Part shown: positions 8,056-16,053 of the stretch, piece by piece | How the letters are laid out: each line of letters begins with the position of its first letter | Position numbering within the stretch: the stretch's first letter is position 1 | Source: Sphingopyxis sp. YR583 | GTDB lineage: Bacteria > Pseudomonadota > Alphaproteobacteria > Sphingomonadales > Sphingomonadaceae | NCBI RefSeq assembly: GCF_900108295.1 | Contig: NZ_FNWK01000002.1 | Span: 682,001-746,000 of the forward strand | DNA length: 64,000 nucleotides | Direction of reading: 5' to 3' | Position numbers and translations under genes: made by a program | The notes under the pieces: generated by a model | Databases searched by the model: none | Told to the model about the DNA's origin: nothing | The model's input: the letters and a program-made list of their open reading frames with translations, nothing else

Positions 8056-9325
8056 TTTCGGGCAAGGTGACGGCGGCGGGCGCCGGACCGGCGTGATAGA
8101 CGCAGGTTTCCCCGACTCCCTTCAGCATTTCATTATGCGGCGCACCGAAACCCGACCGGTCGTTCGCGCGCAGCCAGCTGCTCTCGGATATGGCGATACC
8201 GTTCACAGGCGCCGTGCTTTCCAGCCGCGCGGCCATGTTCACCGTCTCGCCCCAATAGTCATAGGCCATACGCGTCGCGCCGATCACCCCGCCGACCACC
8301 GGTCCGCTGTGGATACCTACGCGCAGACCGACCTCGGTGCCCGCGACCCGCTGTAACTCACCGACACCTTCGAGGACCGCACGCGCGAATGCGATCGCGG
8401 CGTCGGCACTGTTGCCGCTCACCACATTGCCCCCGGCGATGGCAAGATAGGCATCGCCGATGGTCTTGACCTTTTCGACTCCATGGTCGGCAGCGCATCG
8501 ATCTGCATGGTTGAAAAAAGCGTTGAGCAGTTCGACCAGATGCCCCGGCGACACGCGCTTCGCGAGGTTGGTGAAACCGACCATGTCGATGAAGATCACG
8601 CTCGCATCGGCATAGCTGTCGGCGACGACGCGCCCGTCGCGGATCCGCTCGACCGCCGCGTGCGGCAGCATATTATAGACGAGCTCTTCATTCTTCGCGC
8701 GTTCGGCCTCCAGCGCCTCGGCGAGCGCGAAGGCGCCGCGGCTCGACCGGTCGATCGCGAAGTTGATCGCGAGCATGATCCCCGCCCCGCTCAAATAGCT
8801 GAGCAGAGCATACCAAAGGCCGGCGCCGTGGCTTTGTACCGGCAGCACGGTCGAGAGGAAAACGGTGAGGTCGAGCAAAAGCCAGAGCGCGAACAGGCGC
8901 GGACGGCTCGCGAGCGCGACAGCGGCAAAGGCGCTGACCGCCAGCCGGTTCATCACCCCGACCGCATGCATTTCCTCCTGCAGCGCGATCAGCTCGTCGA
9001 ACAGGATCAGGTTGATATGGCCGAGCAGGAACACGATGCCCAGCAAAGCGGCAAAATCGAGCCCCGGCCGCGCCACATAGCCATCCCAGAAGGTCGAGGC
9101 GATATAAGCGCCTGCCAGGATCAGCATGCAGCCGAACAGCAGCGCGAGCCGCGCCGTGTCCTCGGGGCTTACGAAGATCGGATTGGCGATCGAATAGGCG
9201 AGCGCGACCAGCATGAACAGCACGCCATAGATGCGCACGAAAGGCAGCCGCAGGGCCCGCGCCGTTTCCTGAAAACGCGCTTCGACCGCCGGATCGGCGA
9301 ACCTGCCGTGCTGCACCGCTTGCAT
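8039..9325 (-). CDS. membrane-anchored class III adenylate/guanylate cyclase
   Basis: 428 residues. The N-terminal half has about six hydrophobic helices (residues 30-210). The C-terminal class III catalytic domain spans about 240-405. Metal-binding aspartates are seen in IFIDMVGFT and in KTIGDAYLAI, and WGETVNMAARLE is the ribose/nucleotide-binding segment. Layout resembles bacterial cyclases that sense through a membrane domain. The product, cAMP or cGMP, cannot be decided here. It lies between cmk and rpsA on the opposite strand and overlaps the 3' end of cmk, so it looks like an insertion into an otherwise conserved gene order. Confidence 0.88.
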   Translation of the reverse strand: MQAVQHGRFADPAVEARFQETARALRLPFVRIYGVLFMLVALAYSIANPIFVSPEDTARLALLFGCMLILAGAYIASTFWDGYVARPGLDFAALLGIVFLLGHINLILFDELIALQEEMHAVGVMNRLAVSAFAAVALASRPRLFALWLLLDLTVFLSTVLPVQSHGAGLWYALLSYLSGAGIMLAINFAIDRSSRGAFALAEALEAERAKNEELVYNMLPHAAVERIRDGRVVADSYADASVIFIDMVGFTNLAKRVSPGHLVELLNAFFNHADRCAADHGVEKVKTIGDAYLAIAGGNVVSGNSADAAIAFARAVLEGVGELQRVAGTEVGLRVGIHSGPVVGGVIGATRMAYDYWGETVNMAARLESTAPVNGIAISESSWLRANDRSGFGAPHNEMLKGVGETCVYHAGPAPAAVTLPEISRVA

Positions 9326-9657
9326 GAAGCCCCTCTCGATTGCTTGGGAGAATCTACAAGCAAGGTCTTACCACGCGGTTTACCGCCGTTTCCGCCTTGC
9401 TTGCCTGGACCAACCGCACTATATGCGCGCCGTCCGACGGGCATTTTGCCGGTCGAGGCACCGCCAAGCCGCCGCTCGAATATGAGCGTCGGGCGCGCAG
9501 GGGTTCACCCTTCGCGCCCATTTCGCTTTGCCAGTGCCTCGTATCGCAAAGGGTTCGAAGGATGTCTTGTTCCGCATCCGGCGGGCAGGACGGATCGGCC
9601 ATTAAGACCAGCGGAACCAACCGCTTGGCCGGAACAAATGAAGTAAGGAAACACTCT
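9326..9657 (+). other. rpsA upstream region and leader
   Basis: This 332-base stretch separates the cyclase start from the rpsA start. It contains a good promoter candidate at 9397-9425 and would leave an rpsA leader of about 225 bases. An open frame runs through it into rpsA without a recognisable protein domain. In Escherichia coli S1 represses its own translation through the leader; whether that happens here cannot be read. The AGTAAGGA ribosome-binding site sits just before the ATG at 9658. Confidence 0.5.
9397..9425 (+). promoter_or_regulatory. candidate sigma-70 promoter for rpsA
   Basis: TTGCTT (9397-9402) and TATATG (9420-9425) are separated by 17 bases. This is the clearest -35/-10 pair upstream of rpsA. 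The prediction is by eye. Confidence 0.45.
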
Positions 9658-11370
9658 ATGGCCTCAACGGCTTTCCCGACGCGCGACGATTTCGCCGCGA
9701 TGCTCGATGAATCGCTGGGTGGTGCTGATGGCGGCTTTGAAGGCCGCGTCGTCAAGGGCACCGTGACCGCGATCGAAAACGACCTGGCAGTGATCGACAT
9801 CGGCCTGAAGAGCGAAGGCCGCGTGCCGCTTCGCGAATTCGCGATGCCGGGCCAGAAGGCCGACATCAATGTCGGTGACGAAGTCGAAGTCTATGTCGAC
9901 CGCGTCGAAAACGCCAATGGCGAAACCATGCTGTCGCGCGACCGCGCTCGCCGCGAAGCCGCCTGGGACCGCCTGGAAGAAGAATTCAACAAGGAAGCTC
10001 GCGTCGAAGGCGTCATCTTCGGTCGCGTCAAGGGCGGCTTCACCGTCGACCTCGGCGGCGCCGTGGCGTTCCTTCCGGGTTCGCAGGTCGATATCCGCCC
10101 CGTGCGCGACGTCGGCCCGCTCATGGACCTGCCGCAGCCCTTCCAGATCCTCAAGATGGATCGCCGCCGCGGCAACATCGTCGTGTCGCGCCGCGCCATC
10201 CTCGAAGAAACGCGCGCCGAACAGCGCTCGGGCCTGATCCAGAACCTGGAAGAAGGTCAGATCATCGAAGGCGCAGTCAAGAACATCACCGATTACGGTG
10301 CGTTCGTCGACCTCGGCGGCATCGACGGCCTGCTCCATGTCACCGACATGAGCTACAAGCGCGTCAACCACCCGAGCGAAGTCATCAACATCGGTGACAA
10401 TGTCCGCGTCCAGATCATCCGCATCAACCGCGACACGCAGCGCATCAGCCTCGGCATGAAGCAGCTCGAAAGCGATCCGTGGGAAGGCGTCGCCGCCAAG
10501 TACCCCGTCGGTGCGAAGCTGTCGGGCACGGTCACGAACATCACCGATTACGGTGCGTTCGTCGAACTCGAAGCCGGCATCGAAGGCCTGGTCCACGTCA
10601 GCGAAATGTCGTGGGTCAAGAAGAACGTCCACCCCGGCAAGATCGTCTCGACGAGCCAGGAAGTCGACGTCATCGTCCTCGAAGTCGACAGCGACAAGCG
10701 CCGCATCTCGCTTGGCCTCAAGCAGGCCCAGTCGAACCCCTGGGGCGCGTTCGCCGATCAGCACCCCGTTGGTTCGGTCGTCGAAGGCGAAGTCAAGAAT
10801 GCGACCGAATTCGGTCTGTTCGTCGGCCTGCCGGGCGACGTCGACGGCATGGTTCACATGTCGGACATCGCTTGGGGCATCTCGGGCGAAGAAGCGCTGC
10901 ACCTCCACCGCAAGGGCGAGGCCGTGCAGGTCGTCGTTCTCGACGTCGACGTCGAGAAGGAACGCATCAGCCTCGGCATCAAGCAGCTTGAAAAGGGTGC
11001 TCCGGCCGTCGGTGGCGGCGTTGCCGCAGCCGGTTCGCTGAAGAAGAACGACGTCGTCACCGTTTCGGTTCTCGAAGTCCGCGACAACGGCCTCGAAGTC
11101 CAGGCCGGCGAAGATGGCGCCACCGGCTTCATCAAGCGCGCCGACCTTGGCCGCGACCGCGACGAACAGCGCGCCGAACGTTACCAGGTCGGCCAGAAGT
11201 TCGATGCGATGGTCATCGGCTTCGACCGTTCGAAAAAGCCGAACTTCTCGGTCAAGGCGATGCAGATCGCCGAAGAGAAGGAAGCTGTCGCTCAGTACGG
11301 TTCGTCGGACTCGGGTGCGTCGCTCGGCGACATCCTCGGCGAAGCGCTGAAAGCCGGCAAGAAGGATTAA
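9658..11370 (+). CDS. rpsA: 30S ribosomal protein S1
   Basis: 570-residue mRNA-binding ribosomal protein with six consecutive S1 (OB-fold) repeats. Repeats 3 and 4 share near-identical openings (NITDYGAFV), followed by GLLHVTDMSYK and GLVHVSEMSWV. The ATG at 9658 follows AGTAAGGA and gives the normal alphaproteobacterial length. Codon use is strongly biased, as expected of a highly expressed gene. A strong terminator follows and ihfB lies downstream, a conserved order. Confidence 0.97.
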   Translation: MASTAFPTRDDFAAMLDESLGGADGGFEGRVVKGTVTAIENDLAVIDIGLKSEGRVPLREFAMPGQKADINVGDEVEVYVDRVENANGETMLSRDRARREAAWDRLEEEFNKEARVEGVIFGRVKGGFTVDLGGAVAFLPGSQVDIRPVRDVGPLMDLPQPFQILKMDRRRGNIVVSRRAILEETRAEQRSGLIQNLEEGQIIEGAVKNITDYGAFVDLGGIDGLLHVTDMSYKRVNHPSEVINIGDNVRVQIIRINRDTQRISLGMKQLESDPWEGVAAKYPVGAKLSGTVTNITDYGAFVELEAGIEGLVHVSEMSWVKKNVHPGKIVSTSQEVDVIVLEVDSDKRRISLGLKQAQSNPWGAFADQHPVGSVVEGEVKNATEFGLFVGLPGDVDGMVHMSDIAWGISGEEALHLHRKGEAVQVVVLDVDVEKERISLGIKQLEKGAPAVGGGVAAAGSLKKNDVVTVSVLEVRDNGLEVQAGEDGATGFIKRADLGRDRDEQRAERYQVGQKFDAMVIGFDRSKKPNFSVKAMQIAEEKEAVAQYGSSDSGASLGDILGEALKAGKKD

Positions 11371-11398
11371 TTTCCTCTTCCCTCGCTCACGCGAAACA

Positions 11399-11434
11399 AA
11401 AGGCCCGCAGAGTGTCCCTCTGCGGGCCTTTTTC
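11399..11434 (+). terminator. Rho-independent terminator of rpsA
   Basis: A 14-base perfect stem, AAAGGCCCGCAGAG (11399-11412) with CTCTGCGGGCCTTT (11418-11431), has a five-base loop and runs into further T residues. It lies 28 bases after the rpsA stop. Confidence 0.9.
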
Positions 11435-11573
11435 TTTCAGTGATATATTTTGACCGGACAGTGATTCGTGATACCTTCCGCGCGCGTTGGGAGGGGTCTC
11501 GCGCACAAGGAACCGGCAACGACCGGGACCTGCTTCGGCAGGTAATGCGTGGCTATAAATATAGGGGAAGCAG

Positions 11574-11852
11574 ATGATCCGGTCAGAACTGGTTCAGAAG
11601 ATCGCGAGCGAAAACAGCGATTTGCGGCTTGAGGAAGTCGAACGTATCGTCGACACCTTCTTCGATTCCATCGTCGAGCAGCTCGCCTCGGGCGGGCGCG
11701 TCGAACTGCGCGGCTTCGGCGCCTTCTCCACCCGATCGCGCGAATCGCGGGTCGGACGCAACCCCCGGACAGGGGCTTCCGTCGATGTGAAGGCGAAAAG
11801 CGTGCCCTATTTCAAACCGGGCAAGGAAATGCGCGAACGCCTGAACGGCTGA
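11574..11852 (+). CDS. ihfB: integration host factor subunit beta
   Basis: 92-residue HU/IHF-family DNA-bending protein. The N-terminal dimerisation helices begin [11 protein letters not shown]. The beta-arm includes GFGAFSTR, and the arm tip has the RNPRTG motif with the intercalating proline. The C-terminus is [15 protein letters not shown]. Its position right after rpsA identifies IhfB rather than HU. It pairs with IhfA to bend DNA in transcription, replication and recombination. Confidence 0.93.
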   Translation: MIRSELVQKIASENSDLRLEEVERIVDTFFDSIVEQLASGGRVELRGFGAFSTRSRESRVGRNPRTGASVDVKAKSVPYFKPGKEMRERLNG

Positions 11853-11867
11853 GCGCTAGCCCAACTC

Positions 11868-11937
11868 GTCATTGCGAGCGCAGCGAAGCAATCTCCAGCT
11901 ATCGAACTGGAGATTGCTTCGCTGCGCTCGCAATGAC
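11868..11937. repeat. long perfect inverted repeat (31-base arms)
   Basis: GTCATTGCGAGCGCAGCGAA begins the left arm (11868-11898); its exact reverse complement fills 11907-11937, leaving an eight-base loop. It starts 15 bases after the ihfB stop and ends 12 bases before the stop of the convergent permease gene. There is no T-run, so it is a REP-like intergenic element rather than a classic terminator, though it could stabilise mRNA 3' ends from both sides. Confidence 0.85.
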
Positions 11938-11949
11938 GTTATCAAAGCC

Positions 11950-12717
11950 TTAGTTCTTGAGCCGGTACCCCGTCCGGAACATCCAGAAAATCACGCCGAG
12001 GCACAGCGCGAGGAACAGCGCGACCGCGCCCATGCTGACCTCGATCCCGACATCGCCCTTGCCGAAGAAGGTCCAGCGAAAGCCGCTGATCAGATAGACG
12101 ACGGGATTGAACAGCGTGATCGCCCGCCAGGCGGCGGGCAGCATGTCGAGCGAGTAAAAGGCGCCGCCGAGGAAGGTCAGCGGATAGATGACCAGCATCG
12201 GAATCACCTGAAGCTGCTCGAAGCTCTGCGCCCAGATGCCGATGATGAAGCCGAACAGGCAGAATGTCACCGCCATCAGGATCATGAAGGCGACCATCAG
12301 CAGCGGATGCGCGACCTGCACGTCGACGAACAGGTGCGCGGTCGCAAAGATGATCGACCCGATCACCACCGACTTGGTCGCGGCCGCGCCGACATAGGCG
12401 ATGACCGTTTCCAGCGGCGACAGCGGCGCCGACAGCATTTCGTAGATCGTTCCGGTCCATTTGGGCATATAGATGCCGAACGAGGCGTTGCTGATGCTTT
12501 CGGTGAACATCGTCAGCATCATCAGCCCGGGCACGATGAACGCGCCATAGGGCACATTGCTGACCTCGGTCATGCGGCTGCCGATCGCCGATCCGAAGAC
12601 GACGAAATAGAGCGCGGTCGTGATGACCGGCAACATCAGGCTGGTCCAGAAGGTGCGGCCAAATCGGGCCATTTCGAAAGCATAGATTGCGCGCACACCG
12701 CGCCAGTTCGCGGTCAT
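11950..12717 (-). CDS. ABC-2 type exporter permease
   Basis: 255-residue membrane protein with six hydrophobic segments and the ABC-2 signature region ([13 protein letters not shown], then [13 protein letters not shown]). It pairs with the ATPase encoded just upstream, whose stop overlaps its start by four bases. Resembles the YadH/NodJ-type permeases that export polysaccharides, lipids or drugs. Substrate unknown. Confidence 0.9.
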   Translation of the reverse strand: MTANWRGVRAIYAFEMARFGRTFWTSLMLPVITTALYFVVFGSAIGSRMTEVSNVPYGAFIVPGLMMLTMFTESISNASFGIYMPKWTGTIYEMLSAPLSPLETVIAYVGAAATKSVVIGSIIFATAHLFVDVQVAHPLLMVAFMILMAVTFCLFGFIIGIWAQSFEQLQVIPMLVIYPLTFLGGAFYSLDMLPAAWRAITLFNPVVYLISGFRWTFFGKGDVGIEVSMGAVALFLALCLGVIFWMFRTGYRLKN

Positions 12718-13661
12718 GCGGCCTCTCCTTTCGCGCCGTTCGAATCATGCACCAGCCCGACGAAGATATCCTCGAGCGAACTTTGGCGCGTGTGCAGATC
12801 CTTGAACTGGACCCCGATGTCGGTCATCCGCCGCAGCAACGAAGGCACCCCCGTCGCTTCGGCGCGGCTATCGAATTCATACACCAGCTCATTGCCGTCA
12901 CCCGCAAGTTCGAGCTTCCATTGCGCCAGCTCTTCGGGAACCGCCCCAAGCGGTTCGACCAGATTGAGCGTCAGCGTCTTGCGCCCCAGCTTCTTGATCA
13001 GCTCGTCCTTCTGCTCGACCAGGATGAGCCGTCCGCCGGTGATCACCCCGACGCGGTCGGCCATTTCCTCGGCCTCTTCGATATAGTGGGTGGTCAGAAT
13101 GATCGTAACGCCGCGTTCGCGAAGGCCGCGCACCATGTTCCACATGTCGCGGCGCAGTTCGACATCGACACCCGCGGTCGGCTCGTCGAGGAACAGGATT
13201 TCGGGTTCATGGGACAGCGCCTTCGCGATCATCACGCGGCGCTTCATCCCGCCCGACAATTCCATGATCTTCGCGTCGCGCTTGTCCCACAGCGACAGGT
13301 CGCGCAGCAATTGCTCGATGAACGCCGGGTCGCGCGGCTTGCCGAACAGCCCGCGCGAGAAGCTGACCGTCGTCATCACGCTTTCGAACGCGTCGGTGTG
13401 CAATTCCTGCGGCACCAGCCCGATCATCGTCCGCGCCGCGCGATAGTCCCTTGCATGGTCGTGCCCGCCGACGGTGACCGTCCCGGCGCTCGCCGTCACG
13501 ATCCCGCAGACGATGCTGATCATCGTCGTCTTGCCGGCGCCGTTCGGTCCGAGCAGCGCGAAAATCTCGCCCTTGTTGATCGTCAGGTCGACATCGCTCA
13601 GCGCCTTGTGACCGCTTTTATATGTTTTCCCGAGGCCGGAAATTTCGAGGACTGGAGTCAT
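12714..13661 (-). CDS. ABC-2 type transporter ATP-binding protein
   Basis: 315-residue ABC ATPase. Walker [10 protein letters not shown] (about 37-45), signature LSGGMKRR, Walker [13 protein letters not shown] and the H-loop in [16 protein letters not shown] are all intact. A C-terminal domain of about 90 residues follows, as in YadG-type exporters. The ATG at 13661 ([12 protein letters not shown]) begins the domain directly; upstream in-frame residues are not family-like. It is coupled to the permease gene by a four-base overlap. Confidence 0.92.
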   Translation of the reverse strand: MTPVLEISGLGKTYKSGHKALSDVDLTINKGEIFALLGPNGAGKTTMISIVCGIVTASAGTVTVGGHDHARDYRAARTMIGLVPQELHTDAFESVMTTVSFSRGLFGKPRDPAFIEQLLRDLSLWDKRDAKIMELSGGMKRRVMIAKALSHEPEILFLDEPTAGVDVELRRDMWNMVRGLRERGVTIILTTHYIEEAEEMADRVGVITGGRLILVEQKDELIKKLGRKTLTLNLVEPLGAVPEELAQWKLELAGDGNELVYEFDSRAEATGVPSLLRRMTDIGVQFKDLHTRQSSLEDIFVGLVHDSNGAKGEAA

Positions 13662-13752
13662 GTCACGCCATCTAGCCGAGCCGCCGCATGACGTGAAGCG
13701 GCAAACATCGCTTGACCTCCACCTGTCCATCGGCTTGACCGACGTCGGTCAT

Positions 13753-13838
13753 GCGGACGTGGCGAAATCGGTAGACGCAGCAGACTTAAAATCTGCCATC
13801 CTCTGGGTATGCGGGTTCAAGTCCCGCCGTCCGCACCA
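13753..13838 (+). tRNA. tRNA-Leu (TAA)
   Basis: An 86-base gene starting GCGGACG and ending CGTCCGC plus ACCA. The anticodon arm is GCAGA-CTTAAAA-TCTGC, giving anticodon TAA. It has the long variable arm of a class II tRNA and the T-arm GGTTCAAGTCC. CCA is encoded. Confidence 0.95.
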
Positions 13839-14022
13839 GACAGAAAATCGGGCACCACGCCGGCCGCAGCGCCGCGTCGGCTTCGCCCAGCATCACCGCC
13901 GCCAGCAGGTGACGACCGGCCTGCTCCCGATGGACAATCTTCAGGGGCTTGTTTCGATCGGCGGCTGATCGGCCTATATAGGGCATGGCCTTGCGCCGCG
14001 CGCCGTCCTAGGGTGCCGCGCA

Positions 14023-15516
14023 ATGCGTTTCGTCCGTCCCGCCGCCGCCCTGTTGCTCGTCGCATCCGCCCCGCTCGCGCTGACCGGCTGCGGCCTGTTC
14101 GGCGAACGCGGTCCGGTCAAGGTCGCGGCCATCGGCACACTCAATCCCAGCGCGTCTCCGCTCGCCGGCGAGCTGTCATCCGCCAACGCCGCCCTGCTCG
14201 ATGCGACCTCGCAAGGCCTCGTCAGCTATGACGGCGAAGGGCAGATCGACACCGGCCTTGCCGATCGCTGGACCGTGACCACCGACGGGCGCAGCTATAT
14301 CTTCCGCTTGCGCGAGGCGAAATGGACCAACGGCCGCAAGGTGACGGCGGAAGATGTCGCCGCGATCCTGCGCTCCTATCTGGCCCCTGCCAGCCGCCAC
14401 GTCCTGAAAAACGATTTCCCCGAGATTGAGACGATCAAGGCGATGACCGACACCGTCATCGAAATCCGCCTTGCCGTCCCACAGCCCGCAATCCTCGAAC
14501 TGCTCGCGCAGCCGTCGATGGCGATCGTCAACAAGGGCATGGGCTGGGGTCCGATGCGCGCGCGCAGGATCGGCCGCGCGGTGCTGCTCTCGCCCGTCCC
14601 CGATCCGCTTGCCGAAGACCCCGAAGCGGCCGAGGCGGCGGCGAACGATCCCGCCGCGTCGATCGAGCTTGTCGGCACATCGCCCGCCGGGGCGCTCGCG
14701 CGGTTCAAGAACGGCTATGCCGACGGTGTCGTCGGCGGCCGCTTTTCGACCCTGCCCTATTTCGCTGCGTCGAACATCGGTCGCTCGCGTCTCATCGTCG
14801 ATCCGGTGCCCGGCCTGTTCGGCCTGTCGTTCGTCCGCGCCGAAGGCTTTCTCGCGACCGACGCCAATCGCGACGCACTCGTCCGTGCGGTCCGGCGCGA
14901 ACGGCTGATCGAGGCGTTCGGTCTCGCCGAATGGCAGCCGCAAGTCACGCTCCGCCCGTCGCTCTATACCCGCGACGGAGGCCCTGCGCCGCTCATGCCG
15001 GCATGGGCCGACTATGACGAGGCATCGCGGATCGCTCAGGCGAAACGCGCGGTCGATGCCTGGCGCAGCGCGGGCCGCGACATCGAACCGCTCCGCATCG
15101 CCGTTCCCGATACTCCCGGCGGCCGCATACTCTTCGCTTATGTGTCCGCCGACTTCAAAGCGATCGGCGTGCCGAGCCTGCGCGTTCCGATGGCGTCGAC
15201 CGCCGACCTCCGCCTGATCGACGAGGTCGCACCGAACGACGATGCGCTGTGGGCATTGCGCCGCCTGTCGTGCCGCCGCGATACGCTCTGCAACCGCGAG
15301 GCGCAGGAAGTGATCGATCAGGCGACGGCCAATATCGACGCCGGTCAGCGCCGGGTGCAGGTGAACGAAGCCGAGGCGGTATTGGGACGCTATACTCCGT
15401 TCATCCCGCTCGCGACGCCGCTGCGCTGGTCGGTCGCGTCGCAGAGGCTTACCGGCTTTCGCGCCAACGGCCGCGCACAGCACCCATTGAATCATTTGAT
15501 TGCCATACCCAACTAA
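14023..15516 (+). CDS. peptide/oligopeptide ABC transporter substrate-binding lipoprotein
   Basis: 497 residues, SBP_bac_5-like. A signal peptide ends in the lipobox LTGCGLFG (Cys about 23). The early segment LLDATSQGLVSYDGEGQIDTG and the phrase FRLREAKWTNGRKVTAEDVA are typical of periplasmic peptide-binding proteins. No permease or ATPase genes are adjacent, so it is an orphan receptor or works with a transporter elsewhere. Ligand unknown. Confidence 0.85.
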   Translation: MRFVRPAAALLLVASAPLALTGCGLFGERGPVKVAAIGTLNPSASPLAGELSSANAALLDATSQGLVSYDGEGQIDTGLADRWTVTTDGRSYIFRLREAKWTNGRKVTAEDVAAILRSYLAPASRHVLKNDFPEIETIKAMTDTVIEIRLAVPQPAILELLAQPSMAIVNKGMGWGPMRARRIGRAVLLSPVPDPLAEDPEAAEAAANDPAASIELVGTSPAGALARFKNGYADGVVGGRFSTLPYFAASNIGRSRLIVDPVPGLFGLSFVRAEGFLATDANRDALVRAVRRERLIEAFGLAEWQPQVTLRPSLYTRDGGPAPLMPAWADYDEASRIAQAKRAVDAWRSAGRDIEPLRIAVPDTPGGRILFAYVSADFKAIGVPSLRVPMASTADLRLIDEVAPNDDALWALRRLSCRRDTLCNREAQEVIDQATANIDAGQRRVQVNEAEAVLGRYTPFIPLATPLRWSVASQRLTGFRANGRAQHPLNHLIAIPN

Positions 15517-15558
15517 TACAGTGGCGCTGCAACTTCGAGCGCTTTTGAAAGGACCCCG

Positions 15559-15981
15559 ATGGCCCCTTCGACGCCGAATCCCGACGCGCTTTTCGAGGCG
15601 CTGATTTCCAATCGCAATGATCCCGCCGCGCTCCGCAAACGCGTCGAGACGCTGGAAATCCTGCTTGAACGCAGCTTCATCATCCCCGGCATCAACCGCC
15701 CCGTGGGCCTCGATGCGATCGTCGGCCTCGTACCCGTCGTCGGCGACGTTATCGCCGCGACGATGGGCGCCTATTTGATCTGGGAAGCGCGCAACCTCGG
15801 CATGCCGAAATGGAAAATCTGGCGCATGGTCGGCAATCTGGGCGTCGACACGGCGCTCGGCGCGGTGCCGCTCGTCGGCGACGCGTTCGACTTTTTCTTC
15901 CGTTCGAATACGCGCAACCTCCGGATCATCAAAAAGCATCTCGACAAGCATCACCCGGGCACGATCATCATCGACCAATAG
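15559..15981 (+). CDS. DUF4112 domain-containing protein
   Basis: 140-residue protein matching the DUF4112 pattern: an amphipathic N-terminus, then PGINRPVGLDAIVGLVPVVG with a hydrophobic helix, and a second segment GAVPLVGDAFDFFFRSNTRN. The paired glycine/proline-rich LVPVVGD and AVPLVGDAFD repeats suggest re-entrant or membrane-associated helices. Function is unknown. It follows the lipoprotein gene by 42 bases and may be cotranscribed. Confidence 0.85.
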   Translation: MAPSTPNPDALFEALISNRNDPAALRKRVETLEILLERSFIIPGINRPVGLDAIVGLVPVVGDVIAATMGAYLIWEARNLGMPKWKIWRMVGNLGVDTALGAVPLVGDAFDFFFRSNTRNLRIIKKHLDKHHPGTIIIDQ

Positions 15982-16053
15982 GCTCCGTCATCTTCCCTCG
16001 GGGTGTCTAATGCTGCTAGCACAGCGCCTCCACACCCCAGGGGAGACTATCGA

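Noticed and set aside
9340..9657. Extension of rpsA to an ATG at 9340
   Set aside because: The extra 106 residues have no S1-like sequence, and AGTAAGGA plus the ATG at 9658 fit the family start.
13660..13986. Frames on both strands over tRNA-Leu
   Set aside because: They translate the tRNA and the short flanks; no family features.
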